64,000 nucleotides of DNA from Ereboglobus sp. PH5-10 (GTDB lineage Bacteria > Verrucomicrobiota > Verrucomicrobiia > Opitutales > Opitutaceae): positions 1 through 64,000 of the forward strand of contig NZ_JAQFIP010000002.1 in the NCBI RefSeq assembly GCF_029504735.1. The letters run 5' to 3'. Positions 43,329 through 52,507 of the stretch are shown here, one piece after another; the stretch's first letter is position 1; every line of letters starts with the position of its first letter. A program made the translations under genes and the position numbers. Below the pieces are notes generated by a model that was not told the origin of the DNA, made no database searches, and saw only the letters and a list, made by a program, of their open reading frames with translations.

Positions 43329-43777
43329 ACCACGGTAAAAAAGGCATCTTTGCCCAGCGCCGCGACGGCCGCGTCGCCGCCATGCAGTTTCTCTACGCTT
43401 GGAGCCTCAACGCGCCCGCGAACCTCGCGCAGGATTTGCACGTGTTTTTCCAATCACAACAAAACCCCCGCGAGCATTACGCGTTCGGCGAGGAGCTCAT
43501 CAATGGCGTGATCGAAAACCTCGGCGAGATCGACGCCCGCATCAAGGAGTTCGCGCACAACTGGGAGTTCGACCGCATCGCGCGCATCGACCTCGCGATC
43601 CTGCGCATGGCGATTTTCGAGATGACGCATCGCAAGGACATCCCGCCCATCGTCTCCATCAACGAGGCCATCGACCTCTCGAAACAATTTTCCACGCACG
43701 ATTCAAAACGCTTCATCAACGGCATCCTCGACCGGCTTAAAGACCAGCTCGGACGCGACGCCCGAAAAGCCGAGTGA
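43325..43777 (+). CDS. nusB: Transcription antitermination factor NusB
   Basis: The 150-residue all-helical protein has RRDGRVAAMQFLYAWSLN at the start and the conserved RIARIDLAILRMAIFEMTHRKDIPPIVSINEAIDLSKQFS and KRFINGILDRL segments. It works with NusE and NusA in rRNA antitermination. The ATG overlaps the ribH stop (ATGA); the ribH-nusB pair is a common bacterial arrangement. Confidence 0.95.
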   Translation: MNHGKKGIFAQRRDGRVAAMQFLYAWSLNAPANLAQDLHVFFQSQQNPREHYAFGEELINGVIENLGEIDARIKEFAHNWEFDRIARIDLAILRMAIFEMTHRKDIPPIVSINEAIDLSKQFSTHDSKRFINGILDRLKDQLGRDARKAE

Positions 43778-43782
43778 TTTTG

Positions 43783-43951
<169 letters not shown>

Positions 43952-43986
43952 TCCGCATTCAGTCTTTCAGCCATTTTCTTATTTCC

Positions 43987-44937
43987 ATGTTTGGTTTATT
44001 TAAAAAATTCAAAGACGGCCTCTCGAAAACCGTCACGGCCATTGCCTCGAAAACAGCCGCGCTTTTTGGCGGCAAACCAATCGACGCCTCATCGCTGGAA
44101 ACCCTGGAGGAGGCGCTTTACACGGCGGATTTCGGAGTCGAGACAACCGAGGAAATTTTGCAGGAAATTCAGTCCGCCTACAAAAAGGACAAGACGCTCC
44201 GCGGACAGCAGGCGGCCGAAATCGGCGCGGCGGTTTTGCGCCGCGTGCTCGCCGGCTCCGAGGGTCGCCTCGAGGACACGCCGCCGTCCACCGCCGACGA
44301 TGGCGCGCCGAATCCCACGGTCATCGCCATGATCGGCGTCAACGGCTCCGGCAAAACCACCACGTCGGCCAAGCTCGCGTGGCGCTTGCGCGAAGACAAC
44401 AAAACCGTCGTGCTCGCCGCGTGCGACACCTTCCGCGCCGCCGCCGTTGAGCAGCTCAAAACCTGGGCCGCGCGTCTTGAACTCGACATCGTCGCGAGCC
44501 ACACCGGCGCCGATTCCGCGGCCGTAGCTTATGACGCATGGCAGGCGGCGAAGGCGCGCAAGCGCGACGTCCTCATCGTCGATACCGCCGGGCGCCTCCA
44601 CACCAAGGCGAATCTCATGGAGGAACTTGCGAAAATCCGCCGCGTGCTCCAGAAAAACGACCCGTCCGCGCCGCAGCATCGCTGGCTTGTTGTCGATGGC
44701 AGCCTCGGTTCCAACTCGATCCAACAGGCGAAGGTTTTCCATGAAAGCTTCAACCTCACCGGCCTCGTGCTCACGAAACTCGACGGCACCAGCCGCGGCG
44801 GCGCGATTGTGGGAATCTACCGCCAGCTCAAGCTCCCCATCTATTTCCTCGGTTTCGGCGAGCAACCCGAAGACCTCCAGCCCTTCTCAATCGACAACTA
44901 CGTGAACGCAGTCTTCGGCTTGGAGAATGGGAATTAA
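43987..44937 (+). CDS. ftsY: Signal recognition particle receptor FtsY
   Basis: The 316-residue SRP-type GTPase targets nascent membrane proteins to the translocon. It has an N domain with the amphipathic membrane-targeting helix (MFGLFKKFKDGLSKTV) and the G domain motifs MIGVNGSGKTTTSAKLA, DTFRAAAVEQLKTWA, DTAGRLHTKANLMEEL and TKLDGTSRGG. It lacks the long acidic A domain of E. coli FtsY, as in many other phyla. No Shine-Dalgarno precedes the ATG. Confidence 0.96.
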   Translation: MFGLFKKFKDGLSKTVTAIASKTAALFGGKPIDASSLETLEEALYTADFGVETTEEILQEIQSAYKKDKTLRGQQAAEIGAAVLRRVLAGSEGRLEDTPPSTADDGAPNPTVIAMIGVNGSGKTTTSAKLAWRLREDNKTVVLAACDTFRAAAVEQLKTWAARLELDIVASHTGADSAAVAYDAWQAAKARKRDVLIVDTAGRLHTKANLMEELAKIRRVLQKNDPSAPQHRWLVVDGSLGSNSIQQAKVFHESFNLTGLVLTKLDGTSRGGAIVGIYRQLKLPIYFLGFGEQPEDLQPFSIDNYVNAVFGLENGN

Positions 44938-44955
44938 GCCATCGCGCGTCCAGCG

Positions 44956-45537
44956 TCAGGAACAGAAAACCTTGCGCAGGTGATCTTGATAGCGGGCGAT
45001 GTCGGCTTCGATGTCGGGCTGCTTGATGACGTCGTTGCACATGAAGGTGGGCAGCGGCGACATGCCGAGGAATTGGTTTGCCTTGTGAACGGGCAGATAA
45101 ACGCCGTCCACTCCCACTCCTCCGAAAAATTGCGCGGGATCGTCGAACGCCTCCACGGGCGCGTTCCATGTCACGGAGAGCATGTAGCGCTTATTTTTGA
45201 CGAGTCCGCCGGAGCCGTATTTGGCGTCGGAGTGACGGCTGCGCCCGTCGCTGGCGTAGAGCTTGCCGTGCCCGGCGGTGAAGACGTCGTCGATGTATTT
45301 TTTGATGATCCACGGCGGTCCCATCCACCAGCCGGGCATCTGGTAAATGAGAGCGTCGGCCCGAAAGATTTTGCCGACCTCGGCCTCGATATCGTAGCCA
45401 TGATCGACATGGGTGACTTGGACATCGTGCCCGTTTGCGCGAAAGAACGTTTCCGCGATTTCCGTGAGCGTGTTGTTCAGCCGGCCTTCGGAATGCGCAA
45501 ATCGCTTTGCGCCGTTGATAATGAGTATGTGCGACAT
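44956..45537 (-). CDS. mdaB: MdaB-like NADPH-quinone reductase
   Basis: The 193-residue flavodoxin-fold enzyme starts MSHILIINGAKRFAHSEGRLN and contains YQMPGWWMGPPWIIKKYIDDVF and KRYMLSVTWNAP, matching MdaB closely, including the length. MdaB reduces quinones by two electrons with NADPH and FAD, preventing redox cycling. It converges with ftsY; the genes are 18 bp apart with no clear terminator. Confidence 0.9.
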   Translation of the reverse strand: MSHILIINGAKRFAHSEGRLNNTLTEIAETFFRANGHDVQVTHVDHGYDIEAEVGKIFRADALIYQMPGWWMGPPWIIKKYIDDVFTAGHGKLYASDGRSRHSDAKYGSGGLVKNKRYMLSVTWNAPVEAFDDPAQFFGGVGVDGVYLPVHKANQFLGMSPLPTFMCNDVIKQPDIEADIARYQDHLRKVFCS

Positions 45538-45595
45538 GGGTGTTGGTGTGGTTCGAGTTTGTGATGCTGATGCGAGCGATTGAAAGGGGAAAAAC

Positions 45596-45802
45596 TTAAC
45601 CACAGATAAACGCAGATTGACGCGGATTCAAACAGGCAATCTCAAACTGCCGATCCGTTTGGCCGCGAAGAGGCGCAAGATGCGCAAAAGGAGAATTTTT
45701 TACTGTGCAAAATGCGCCCTCGGTAGGGCGAAGCCTCCGGCTGAGCCGAAATTGTTCGAATATCATGGCGTTTTCCGGCTCAGCCTGAGGCTTCGCCCTA
45801 CC
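45596..45802. repeat. Repeat pair in the spacer between mdaB and hsdR
   Basis: An AACCACAGATAAACGCAG repeat lies at 45596-45628. A palindrome with 27-bp arms (45722-45748 and 45776-45802, GGTAGGGCGAAGCCTC...), one mismatch, follows. The remaining spacer up to 45969 has no recognisable gene and is probably the downstream flank of the defence island. Confidence 0.85.
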
Positions 45803-45969
45803 CAAAAACCGTCTGTTTCAAAGAGTAAAAGTATTGAGACAATTGGTATGAGGTGCGGGTTGGTCGGGCATGGGGGCGGGTGGTTATGGAGTTCTGTATC
45901 GTTAGGTTGAGCCCGGTTTGAGTTATTGCAATCTTTGCAACAACTCAGGCTCCACGAGGCAATCCGTCA

Positions 45970-48900
45970 TCACTCCACCACGGGCTTTCTCAGCATTTCA
46001 TAGACGTTGTGCAGCAGGTGTTCGAGCGCGAGCTTCCTGAAATCGCCGTCGCTCATCAGCTTGTTGAAGATGTCCTCGTTGCCGTCCATGCGGTCGATGA
46101 CGAGGCCTTCGAAGGCTTTTTCAAAAACGTAGCGAAAGTCCTCTTTCGTGTTGGCGGCGGCGGCTTTTTTCAGCGTCTCGCTTCCAATTGCTTCCTCTTG
46201 AATCTGGTCGAAGAAAAGCTGGTCGGCTTGCGTGAAGTCGGTGCCGAAGCGTTCGTTGAGAATGTCGATGAGTTCGGACAATTTGACCGCCTTGTCATCC
46301 TGTCCGGTGCCGACGTCGCTGGGACCTTTGAGCGGGGAGCCGTCGCCGGTGTTGAGCGCGATTTGGCCTTCGCTGATTTTTTGCAGCCGGTAATATTGGA
46401 GTTCCACATCGTCGCCGAAGTCGTATCCGGGGCCGGTATTGCGGCGCGGGAGTTTGGTGAGGAGAAAGCGCAGGTAAGTGTAAAGCCGCTCCAGGTCGGA
46501 ATCCTGATACGGGATGACTTGGGAGAGAAATCCATACATGTTGCGGAAGTTCACGAGCAGTGTTTTCAACTCCTCGCGCGTTTCCTCGGTGTTCGCTTTG
46601 AATCGCTCAACGGCTTTGTCCAAAATGCCGTTCATCGCCGCGTGTTCGCGGGCGGTTTCCTTGCGGCCTGACTTGAAATAGACTTCGCAGAAGGCGGCGA
46701 CTTCTTCCTCGTGGATGAGTCCGGTTTCCTCGATCTGGTGATGCAGGCGGTAGAGATGCTGCGCGTCGGTGAGCGGCTCGGAGGGCGTGTCCTCGTAGTA
46801 GGGCTTGAAGGCCTTAAAAATGTCCTCGGGCTTGTTGCGGAAATCGAGGATGAAGGTGTCCTCTTTGCCCGGATGCATGCGGTTGAGGCGGGAGAGGGTT
46901 TGCACGGCGTGCAGGCCGGTCAGGGTTTTGTCCACATACATGGTGTGGAGAAGCGGCTGGTCGAATCCGGTCTGGTATTTTTCGGCGACGAGAAGAACTT
47001 GGTATTCATGACTGTCGAAGCGTTCGGGAAGTTCGCTTTCCTTTATGCCTCCGTTCATGCCGACTTCGGTGTAGTTTTTGCCCGGCGCCTCGGGGTCATC
47101 GACCGTGCCGGAAAAAGCGACGAGTGTTTTGATGTCGGTGTAACCTTTTTCGGCGATGTAGGCGTCGAAGGTTTGTTTGTAGCGCACGGCGTGGAGACGG
47201 CTTTCGGTGACAACCATCGCCTTGGCACGTCCGCCGATCTTGTGTCTCACGTGGGTGCGGAAGTGCTCGACCATCACCTCGGTTTTGGCGCGGAGGTTGA
47301 CGGGGTGAAATGTGAGCGTGCGCGCCAGTTCGCGGGATGCTTTTTTGCGCTGCACGTGGGGATCGTCGTCGCCCACTTGCACGAGCCGGTAATACGCCTC
47401 GTAGGTGATGTAGTTTTTGAGAACGTCGAGGATGAACTTTTCCTCAATCGCCTGCCGCATGGTGTAGAGGTGAAAGGGCGCTTCTCCGGTCGGGCCGGGC
47501 TCGTCGAAGACTTTCAGAGTTTTGTATTTTGGCGTGGCGGTGAAGGCGAAGAAACTGAGGTTGGGTTGCTTGCCGCGTTTCATCATTTCGCGGACAACGC
47601 CCGCGAGGTGGTCGGCATCATCGTCGGGGTCGAGACCTTGCTCGGCCATGTATTTGCCGGCTTCCTCCTCAATGACATGTTCGCTGAGGATGCCTTTGAG
47701 TTCCATCGCGCTTTCGCCTGATTGGGAGCTGTGCGCCTCGTCAACGATGACGGCAAAGCGTTTGTCCTTCGTGGAGATGGTGATGCCGTATTGGGTTTCC
47801 TCGCGCAATTTTTCCAGCGTCTCGGCGATGAAGGGGAATTTCTGGAGCGTGGTGATGACGATGGGCGTGCCGTCGGCGAGCGCCTGCACGAGCTGGCGGG
47901 TGTCCTCGTCGATCTTTTTAACAACGCCCTGCTTGTGCTCGAATTGGTAAATGGTGTTTTGAAGCTGCTGGTCGAGAAGGCGGCGGTCGGTGACGACGAT
48001 GACGGAATCGAAAACTTTTTTGTCCGCGTCGTCATGGAGCGAGGCGAGGCGGTGGGCGAGCCAGCCGATGGAGTTGGATTTGCCGGAGCCGGCGGAGTGC
48101 TGCACGAGGTAGTTGCGACCCGCGCCGTGCGCGCGCGCGTGCTCAATAAGGCGGCGCACCGAGTCGAGCTGGTGATAACGCGGAAACACCATCGTTTCCT
48201 TGGTGATCTTTTTTATGCTGCCGTCGTCGGCGAGGATGCGTTTTTCCTCAACTTGCAGGTGGATGAAGCGTCCGATGATGTCGAGGAAGCTGTCACGCTG
48301 CCAGACCTCGCGCCAGAGATAGGCGGTGCGGTGGCCGAAAGTGGCGGGAGCATCCTGCTCCTTTGTTGGGGAGCTGGAAGCTCCCCCCACGATGGGATTG
48401 CCGGCGTGGCCGTCGTTGCCGAGATTGAAGGGGAGAAAGTGCGTTTTGTCGCCGGAAAGGCGCGTGGTCATCCAGACTTCGTCCGGGTCAACTGCGAAGT
48501 GGACGAGCGTGCGTTTCTTAAACTCAAAAATCAATTCGCGGTGGTCGCGGTCGGTCTTGTATTGCCGCTTGGCGTTTTCGACCGTCTGGCCGGTGAGCGG
48601 GTTTTTCAGCTCGGCGGTGGCGATTGGCAGGCCGTTGAGGAAGAGAACGAGGTCGAGCGACTTGGAATGCGCCGCGCCGTAATAAAGCTGGCGGGTGACG
48701 CTGAGCACATTGCGGGCGTAGAGCGCGAGCGTGTCAGGGTTCATGCGGTTGCCCGGCGCAAAGACGGCGACGCGCAATTTCTTGCCGTAACATTTGAAGC
48801 CATTGCGCAGCACCTTGAGAATGCCCTGCGTGTCGATTTCCTTGACGAGATGGTCAATCACGACGGCGGGCGTATCCGCGCCGTGGATGGCTTCGAGACT

Positions 48901-49083
48901 CTTCCAGAGTTTGGGCTGGGTGTCCCTGATAAAATCGAGCACGAGCACGGGGTCGAGGGCGCGGGTTTTGTCGTAACGATCCTTGGCCTCGCCGTTGCGG
49001 TAATCAATGAATTGATAACCGCTGTGCGTGACGAGGTCATCAACAATGGCGTCTTCGAGCCGGGCTTCGATGTGCTTTTTCAT
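45970..49083 (-). CDS. hsdR: Type I restriction endonuclease subunit HsdR
   Basis: The 1037-residue translocase-nuclease cuts unmodified DNA far from the recognition site. The N-terminal PD-(D/E)xK nuclease has its core at PIATAELKNPLTGQ. The helicase part has Walker A SAGSGKSNSIGWL, DEAH-type VIVDEAHSSQSGE and FTATP motifs. A C-terminal helical domain binds HsdM/HsdS. Residues about 232-246 (VGGASSSPTKEQDAPAT) are encoded by a palindromic element. The start overlaps the hsdS stop (ATGA), the order hsdS-hsdR being the last part of the operon. Confidence 0.95.
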   Translation of the reverse strand: MKKHIEARLEDAIVDDLVTHSGYQFIDYRNGEAKDRYDKTRALDPVLVLDFIRDTQPKLWKSLEAIHGADTPAVVIDHLVKEIDTQGILKVLRNGFKCYGKKLRVAVFAPGNRMNPDTLALYARNVLSVTRQLYYGAAHSKSLDLVLFLNGLPIATAELKNPLTGQTVENAKRQYKTDRDHRELIFEFKKRTLVHFAVDPDEVWMTTRLSGDKTHFLPFNLGNDGHAGNPIVGGASSSPTKEQDAPATFGHRTAYLWREVWQRDSFLDIIGRFIHLQVEEKRILADDGSIKKITKETMVFPRYHQLDSVRRLIEHARAHGAGRNYLVQHSAGSGKSNSIGWLAHRLASLHDDADKKVFDSVIVVTDRRLLDQQLQNTIYQFEHKQGVVKKIDEDTRQLVQALADGTPIVITTLQKFPFIAETLEKLREETQYGITISTKDKRFAVIVDEAHSSQSGESAMELKGILSEHVIEEEAGKYMAEQGLDPDDDADHLAGVVREMMKRGKQPNLSFFAFTATPKYKTLKVFDEPGPTGEAPFHLYTMRQAIEEKFILDVLKNYITYEAYYRLVQVGDDDPHVQRKKASRELARTLTFHPVNLRAKTEVMVEHFRTHVRHKIGGRAKAMVVTESRLHAVRYKQTFDAYIAEKGYTDIKTLVAFSGTVDDPEAPGKNYTEVGMNGGIKESELPERFDSHEYQVLLVAEKYQTGFDQPLLHTMYVDKTLTGLHAVQTLSRLNRMHPGKEDTFILDFRNKPEDIFKAFKPYYEDTPSEPLTDAQHLYRLHHQIEETGLIHEEEVAAFCEVYFKSGRKETAREHAAMNGILDKAVERFKANTEETREELKTLLVNFRNMYGFLSQVIPYQDSDLERLYTYLRFLLTKLPRRNTGPGYDFGDDVELQYYRLQKISEGQIALNTGDGSPLKGPSDVGTGQDDKAVKLSELIDILNERFGTDFTQADQLFFDQIQEEAIGSETLKKAAAANTKEDFRYVFEKAFEGLVIDRMDGNEDIFNKLMSDGDFRKLALEHLLHNVYEMLRKPVVE
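48346..48388. repeat. Double palindrome inserted in hsdR
   Basis: GGGAGCATCCTGCTCC is followed by GGGGAGCTGGAAGCTCCCC. Both are in frame and add a short GGASSSPTKEQD-like loop just after the nuclease domain. Confidence 0.75.
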
Positions 49084-50363
49084 GGGGTTTGCTTCGCAGG
49101 GATTTTTACATTGCGCACATCAATCTTGCCGGTGGTGGCGGCGGTGATGAGCGCCGTGCGGTATTCGGCGAGGCGGGCGATAGTTTGTTTTGTCGATACT
49201 GACAATTTGTCAATTAAAACGGTTTCATTTGTTATGCTTTTAGCGATAGCAATTTGTTCTTCATAAGGAGGGAATGGCATTTTTAGGCGGCCTATTGCCT
49301 CAACTGATAAACCCGGTTGTGCGGCAGATTCGGAATACTGATTGAGGTTCATTGCACGTAGCGTTTCGCCCAACCATATTGTATATAGCTTTCTATCCGG
49401 TTTTGCGACGACCGCATGTTCAGACGCCCAGAATTTACCCGAGGCATAATTTATGTTTCCGCAATGCGCACCTTGACGGCCAATCAAAACAAAATGCCCA
49501 TCATGTGTATATTTGTCAAAGAAGCCCCTAATACCATTGCCACCGTAAACGGGATATGCACCTGCTTCCTCTATGTCTGAACTAGTAATAGACTCTCCAC
49601 TTTTCATGCGAATGACATGATGCAGACTCATGACTTCCCAATGTTGCGGCACTTTGCCGAGCCAGGGGATACCGGAGTCTTTGAGCGGGGCGTTGGGGTT
49701 GAGGCCTTTGGTGACGGCTTGGGTGATGAGCGCGAGCCGCTTTTCCTTGAGCTTCTCCAGCAGAGCTTGCTTCTTCGCAATCAACGCGTCGATCTGCCCC
49801 GTCTTCCAATCCAAAAACGCCGCGATCTGGTGTTGCTCGGAAAGTGGGGGAACCTGCATGGGAAAGTTTTTAGCGAATTCTGGAGGAACCCGCTTCTGTC
49901 CACCGGCACCATACATCTCCGACTCGCCCAATTTCCGAAAACTATCCGATACCACAGCGTAAAATAGAAATTTATTATTCAACTTGGAATCGGCTCGCAA
50001 CACATGTAGTTCAGTTGTCCCGAACGCTGCGCCATTCAATAACCCTGATGCCAACGCGGCTTTCCCGTTTTCAAAGCAAGGTGTGATTTTGGCCACAATA
50101 ACATCATCGTTTTGAAATTCTGTGTATCCACTCGAAACATCTTCAATGACGCGGGTTTGATCAAGATTGATGCCTCCGTATTCACCCACTGCGTCCATGG
50201 GCACAAATGAAACCTCCTCTTCGGTCTTGAGTTTGCGCAGGCAAGGAGAAGGCGGATTCACCTTCATCACAAAACGCCCACGCATGACATCCCAAGACTC
50301 CGGCACATCACCGAGTTGAGAAATTTCGGAAGGTTTATATTTTGAATATGGAGGTAGTTTCAT
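49080..50363 (-). CDS. hsdS: Type I restriction specificity subunit HsdS
   Basis: The 427-residue DNA-recognition subunit has two target-recognition domains, each opening with a LGxVPxxW-type motif (LGDVPESWDVM and LGKVPQHWEVM). Each is followed by a conserved coiled-coil (LSEQHQIAAFLDWKTGQIDALIAKKQALLEKLKEKR, and EEQIAIAKSITNETVLIDKLS...). The recognition sequence cannot be predicted. The ATG at 50363 is used; it follows the upstream ATPase gene by 14 bp. GC content is lower than in hsdM and hsdR, typical of the variable TRDs. Confidence 0.93.
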   Translation of the reverse strand: MKLPPYSKYKPSEISQLGDVPESWDVMRGRFVMKVNPPSPCLRKLKTEEEVSFVPMDAVGEYGGINLDQTRVIEDVSSGYTEFQNDDVIVAKITPCFENGKAALASGLLNGAAFGTTELHVLRADSKLNNKFLFYAVVSDSFRKLGESEMYGAGGQKRVPPEFAKNFPMQVPPLSEQHQIAAFLDWKTGQIDALIAKKQALLEKLKEKRLALITQAVTKGLNPNAPLKDSGIPWLGKVPQHWEVMSLHHVIRMKSGESITSSDIEEAGAYPVYGGNGIRGFFDKYTHDGHFVLIGRQGAHCGNINYASGKFWASEHAVVAKPDRKLYTIWLGETLRAMNLNQYSESAAQPGLSVEAIGRLKMPFPPYEEQIAIAKSITNETVLIDKLSVSTKQTIARLAEYRTALITAATTGKIDVRNVKIPAKQTP

Positions 50364-50377
50364 TTTTCCGAACAAGG

Positions 50378-52375
50378 TTATTTCCAAGAGGCGACAACAC
50401 CATTGATTGCGTCAATGACCTTTCGGAACTTGCCAACCGTATCTGCATCGACCTCGGCGAGGCTTTTCTTTCCTAAATCTGTGATGATCCGCTTGGCGAC
50501 ACGTCCTTTATTGTATTCGCCTAATTTAAGCTTCGCAAAGGCATCGCCAACGCGATCAACAATGGACTTCTTCCCTGCAGTTTTCGGATCCAGCGCAATG
50601 ACCCTCTTATCTCGTTCTTTAGCATAAGATTCATTTATTTTTTCGAGATAGTATTCCTCCCCGAATAGATCTTCCAACGCACATGGTTTTATGCCAATGG
50701 CGTCACCGACCATGACGACAAGCTTATCTTTAAGAATCCACTGATGAACCAACTGTTCAAATGCCTGTTCCCCAGCTGTATCGGAGTCAAGCAACACGGC
50801 AACGTTCAATTCCTGCCCCTTGAGAATTGTTCCGACATAGGCAACTTTGCTCGCGCCTCCTGCTGGGGTTATGACAAGCCTTTGGTCAATACCTTGTTGT
50901 CCAGCATCTTCAAACATTGTTGAGAATGTGGTAAGAACCCAAAAATCATCCACGCCCTCCACGATCAGATTGAATTGTCCGACAAATAGCGATTGGCTCC
51001 ATGATAGACCGAGCGCGGCTTGTAGCGTGAATCGGGCATCCTTGTCGGCTAATGCCCAATCTTTGTGAATCCTTGAGCCTTCTTTTGGTTTCTCCTCGGC
51101 GATATAAATATTATCGAGTCGCTTAAAATCAATCATAAACGGCAAGTGCGTTGTATAAAAAAGCTGATTTCCATTTGCATAGGCCCTCATCCGTTCAAGC
51201 AAGTCCCTTTGTGCGGCGGCGTGTAAATGCAGCCCAGGCTCATCAAGCAGAATGATGGCATTTTTAAAATTTCCTTCAGTCTCGTGCATAAATCGCATAT
51301 CGAAAGAGAAAAACCATTGAAACCCTTTTGATCGTTCTTCCAAGGGAATCAATCCCTTGTCGTTCACGTCTTTTACAAATGTGATGAAATGCTGTCCATC
51401 TGCCTGAAACATAACTTCATAACGCTTCTGTGACCATCGCTCCGCGATCAGAGTTGTAAGCGTCGCGCTTGCATCATTCATATCAAGAATGCGTTGCTCT
51501 CGATCGTCTGCCTCACCTTTCTCAACCTCTTCTTCTAAACTAAGCCCCGATTTTTCCATGATAATGATGATGGTTTCTTCATCGGGGCTGAGCCGTCCCT
51601 CGTTTTTGTGCTTCAGTATTTCGTCAAGCTGGGCAGAGCCTGCAAATGCACGGTGGTCATCCATATAAATAAACGTCGGCATGATTTCATGCACAACATC
51701 AACAGCTCGAAGTAACGGCGTAGCTTCGATCTCAGTAATCAAACTATCAATGATTTCACTTAACAGGGAAACTCCCTTTTGATCCTGTTGATTATATGGG
51801 GGTTGAGGATGCTTAAGGCGGGAAAGTGTATTTTTAAACTCCGGAAGTTTTTCGAGCGCACGGGAGCTTCCATCGGCTTCTTTTAGTGAGTCGATGAGTT
51901 CTTCCCTCTTAGTGGTATATTGATTTTGAAAATGTTCTGTGATGCCTTGTGGTGTTTCAGGAAGTTTGTTTCGGATCAGATCAACGACCCATTTCACACT
52001 ATGTTCGTTGGTTGGATTTTTTGGCGTGAAATTGTGCGTGTAATCACCTGCATACGTCCTTGCAATTTCAACACCAGTGATGCCCTTCGCCGATTCGTGA
52101 ACACCTTCAATTTGGGCAATTTCATCAGGGCTGAACTCAAATTTAGTTTCTACTACCACTTTGTTTGAAGATTTTTCCTTACGCCTTCCTCTTGGCCACT
52201 CCCGATCAATATTATATTCCGTTTCGTCAAATGGATTGAATTTCCAAAGTGCTTTTAGAAAGGAGGTCTTTCCTGATTCGTTTTTTCCGACTATTACGGC
52301 GATGTCGTCAATATCGACCCAGCCCGAATCAGTTATGCTTCGGTAGTTTTGGACGCGGCATGATGTTAGTTTCAT
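50378..52375 (-). CDS. OLD-like AAA ATPase with TOPRIM domain (type I R-M associated)
   Basis: The 665-residue protein has an ABC-type ATPase N-terminus (Walker A VGKNESGKTSFLKAL) split by a long helical insert. LLDEPGLHLHAAAQRDLLE and TTHLPFMID form the second half of the site. A C-terminal TOPRIM nuclease-like domain carries LIVEGVDDFWVLTTF and VAVLLDSDTAGE. This is the OLD-family layout, seen in Gabija GajA and phage P2 OLD; RloA-type ATPases sit in type I operons. The gene is the most AT-rich of the region. No partner helicase (GajB/UvrD) follows, so its defence role, if any, is probably linked to the type I system. Confidence 0.85.
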   Translation of the reverse strand: MKLTSCRVQNYRSITDSGWVDIDDIAVIVGKNESGKTSFLKALWKFNPFDETEYNIDREWPRGRRKEKSSNKVVVETKFEFSPDEIAQIEGVHESAKGITGVEIARTYAGDYTHNFTPKNPTNEHSVKWVVDLIRNKLPETPQGITEHFQNQYTTKREELIDSLKEADGSSRALEKLPEFKNTLSRLKHPQPPYNQQDQKGVSLLSEIIDSLITEIEATPLLRAVDVVHEIMPTFIYMDDHRAFAGSAQLDEILKHKNEGRLSPDEETIIIIMEKSGLSLEEEVEKGEADDREQRILDMNDASATLTTLIAERWSQKRYEVMFQADGQHFITFVKDVNDKGLIPLEERSKGFQWFFSFDMRFMHETEGNFKNAIILLDEPGLHLHAAAQRDLLERMRAYANGNQLFYTTHLPFMIDFKRLDNIYIAEEKPKEGSRIHKDWALADKDARFTLQAALGLSWSQSLFVGQFNLIVEGVDDFWVLTTFSTMFEDAGQQGIDQRLVITPAGGASKVAYVGTILKGQELNVAVLLDSDTAGEQAFEQLVHQWILKDKLVVMVGDAIGIKPCALEDLFGEEYYLEKINESYAKERDKRVIALDPKTAGKKSIVDRVGDAFAKLKLGEYNKGRVAKRIITDLGKKSLAEVDADTVGKFRKVIDAINGVVASWK

Positions 52376-52388
52376 TGTATTTTTTCCT

Positions 52389-52454
52389 TTAGTTGAATTT
52401 CCATTTTGCAGTTAAGGGTGTGATTCTCGTGGTGGAATAATTTGACATGATCAC
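52389..52454 (-). CDS. Mini-ORF after the duplicated hsdM end
   Basis: A 21-codon frame starts GTG at 52454, overlapping the TGA of the duplicated hsdM end (GTGA), exactly as rhuM overlaps the hsdM stop. The product is not recognised. It may be the vestige of a gene displaced when rhuM arrived, or may be non-functional. Confidence 0.3.
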   Translation of the reverse strand: MIMSNYSTTRITPLTAKWKFN

Positions 52455-52499
52455 GCGGAGACCTCCCTGAGCAGGTCGAGGATTTCGGTTTCGAGGGTT
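52451..52499. repeat. Duplicate of the hsdM 3' end, downstream copy
   Basis: These 49 bp match 53502-53550 at 47 positions in direct orientation. Together the two copies bracket the rhuM gene. Confidence 0.92.
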
Positions 52500-52507
52500 A
52501 ATTTCAT
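52451..52507 (-). CDS. 18-codon copy of the HsdM C-terminus
   Basis: An ATG at 52507 overlapping the rhuM stop (ATGA) opens an 18-residue frame MKLTLETEILDLLREVSA. The last 15 residues match the HsdM C-terminus (TLETEILDLLKEVSA). It is most simply a target-site-type duplication and not an independent gene. Confidence 0.45.
   Translation of the reverse strand: MKLTLETEILDLLREVSA

Noticed and set aside
50378-52375. Gabija GajA
   Set aside because: The ATPase-TOPRIM layout fits, but no UvrD-like GajB follows and the gene lies between rhuM and hsdS, so a full Gabija system is not supported.
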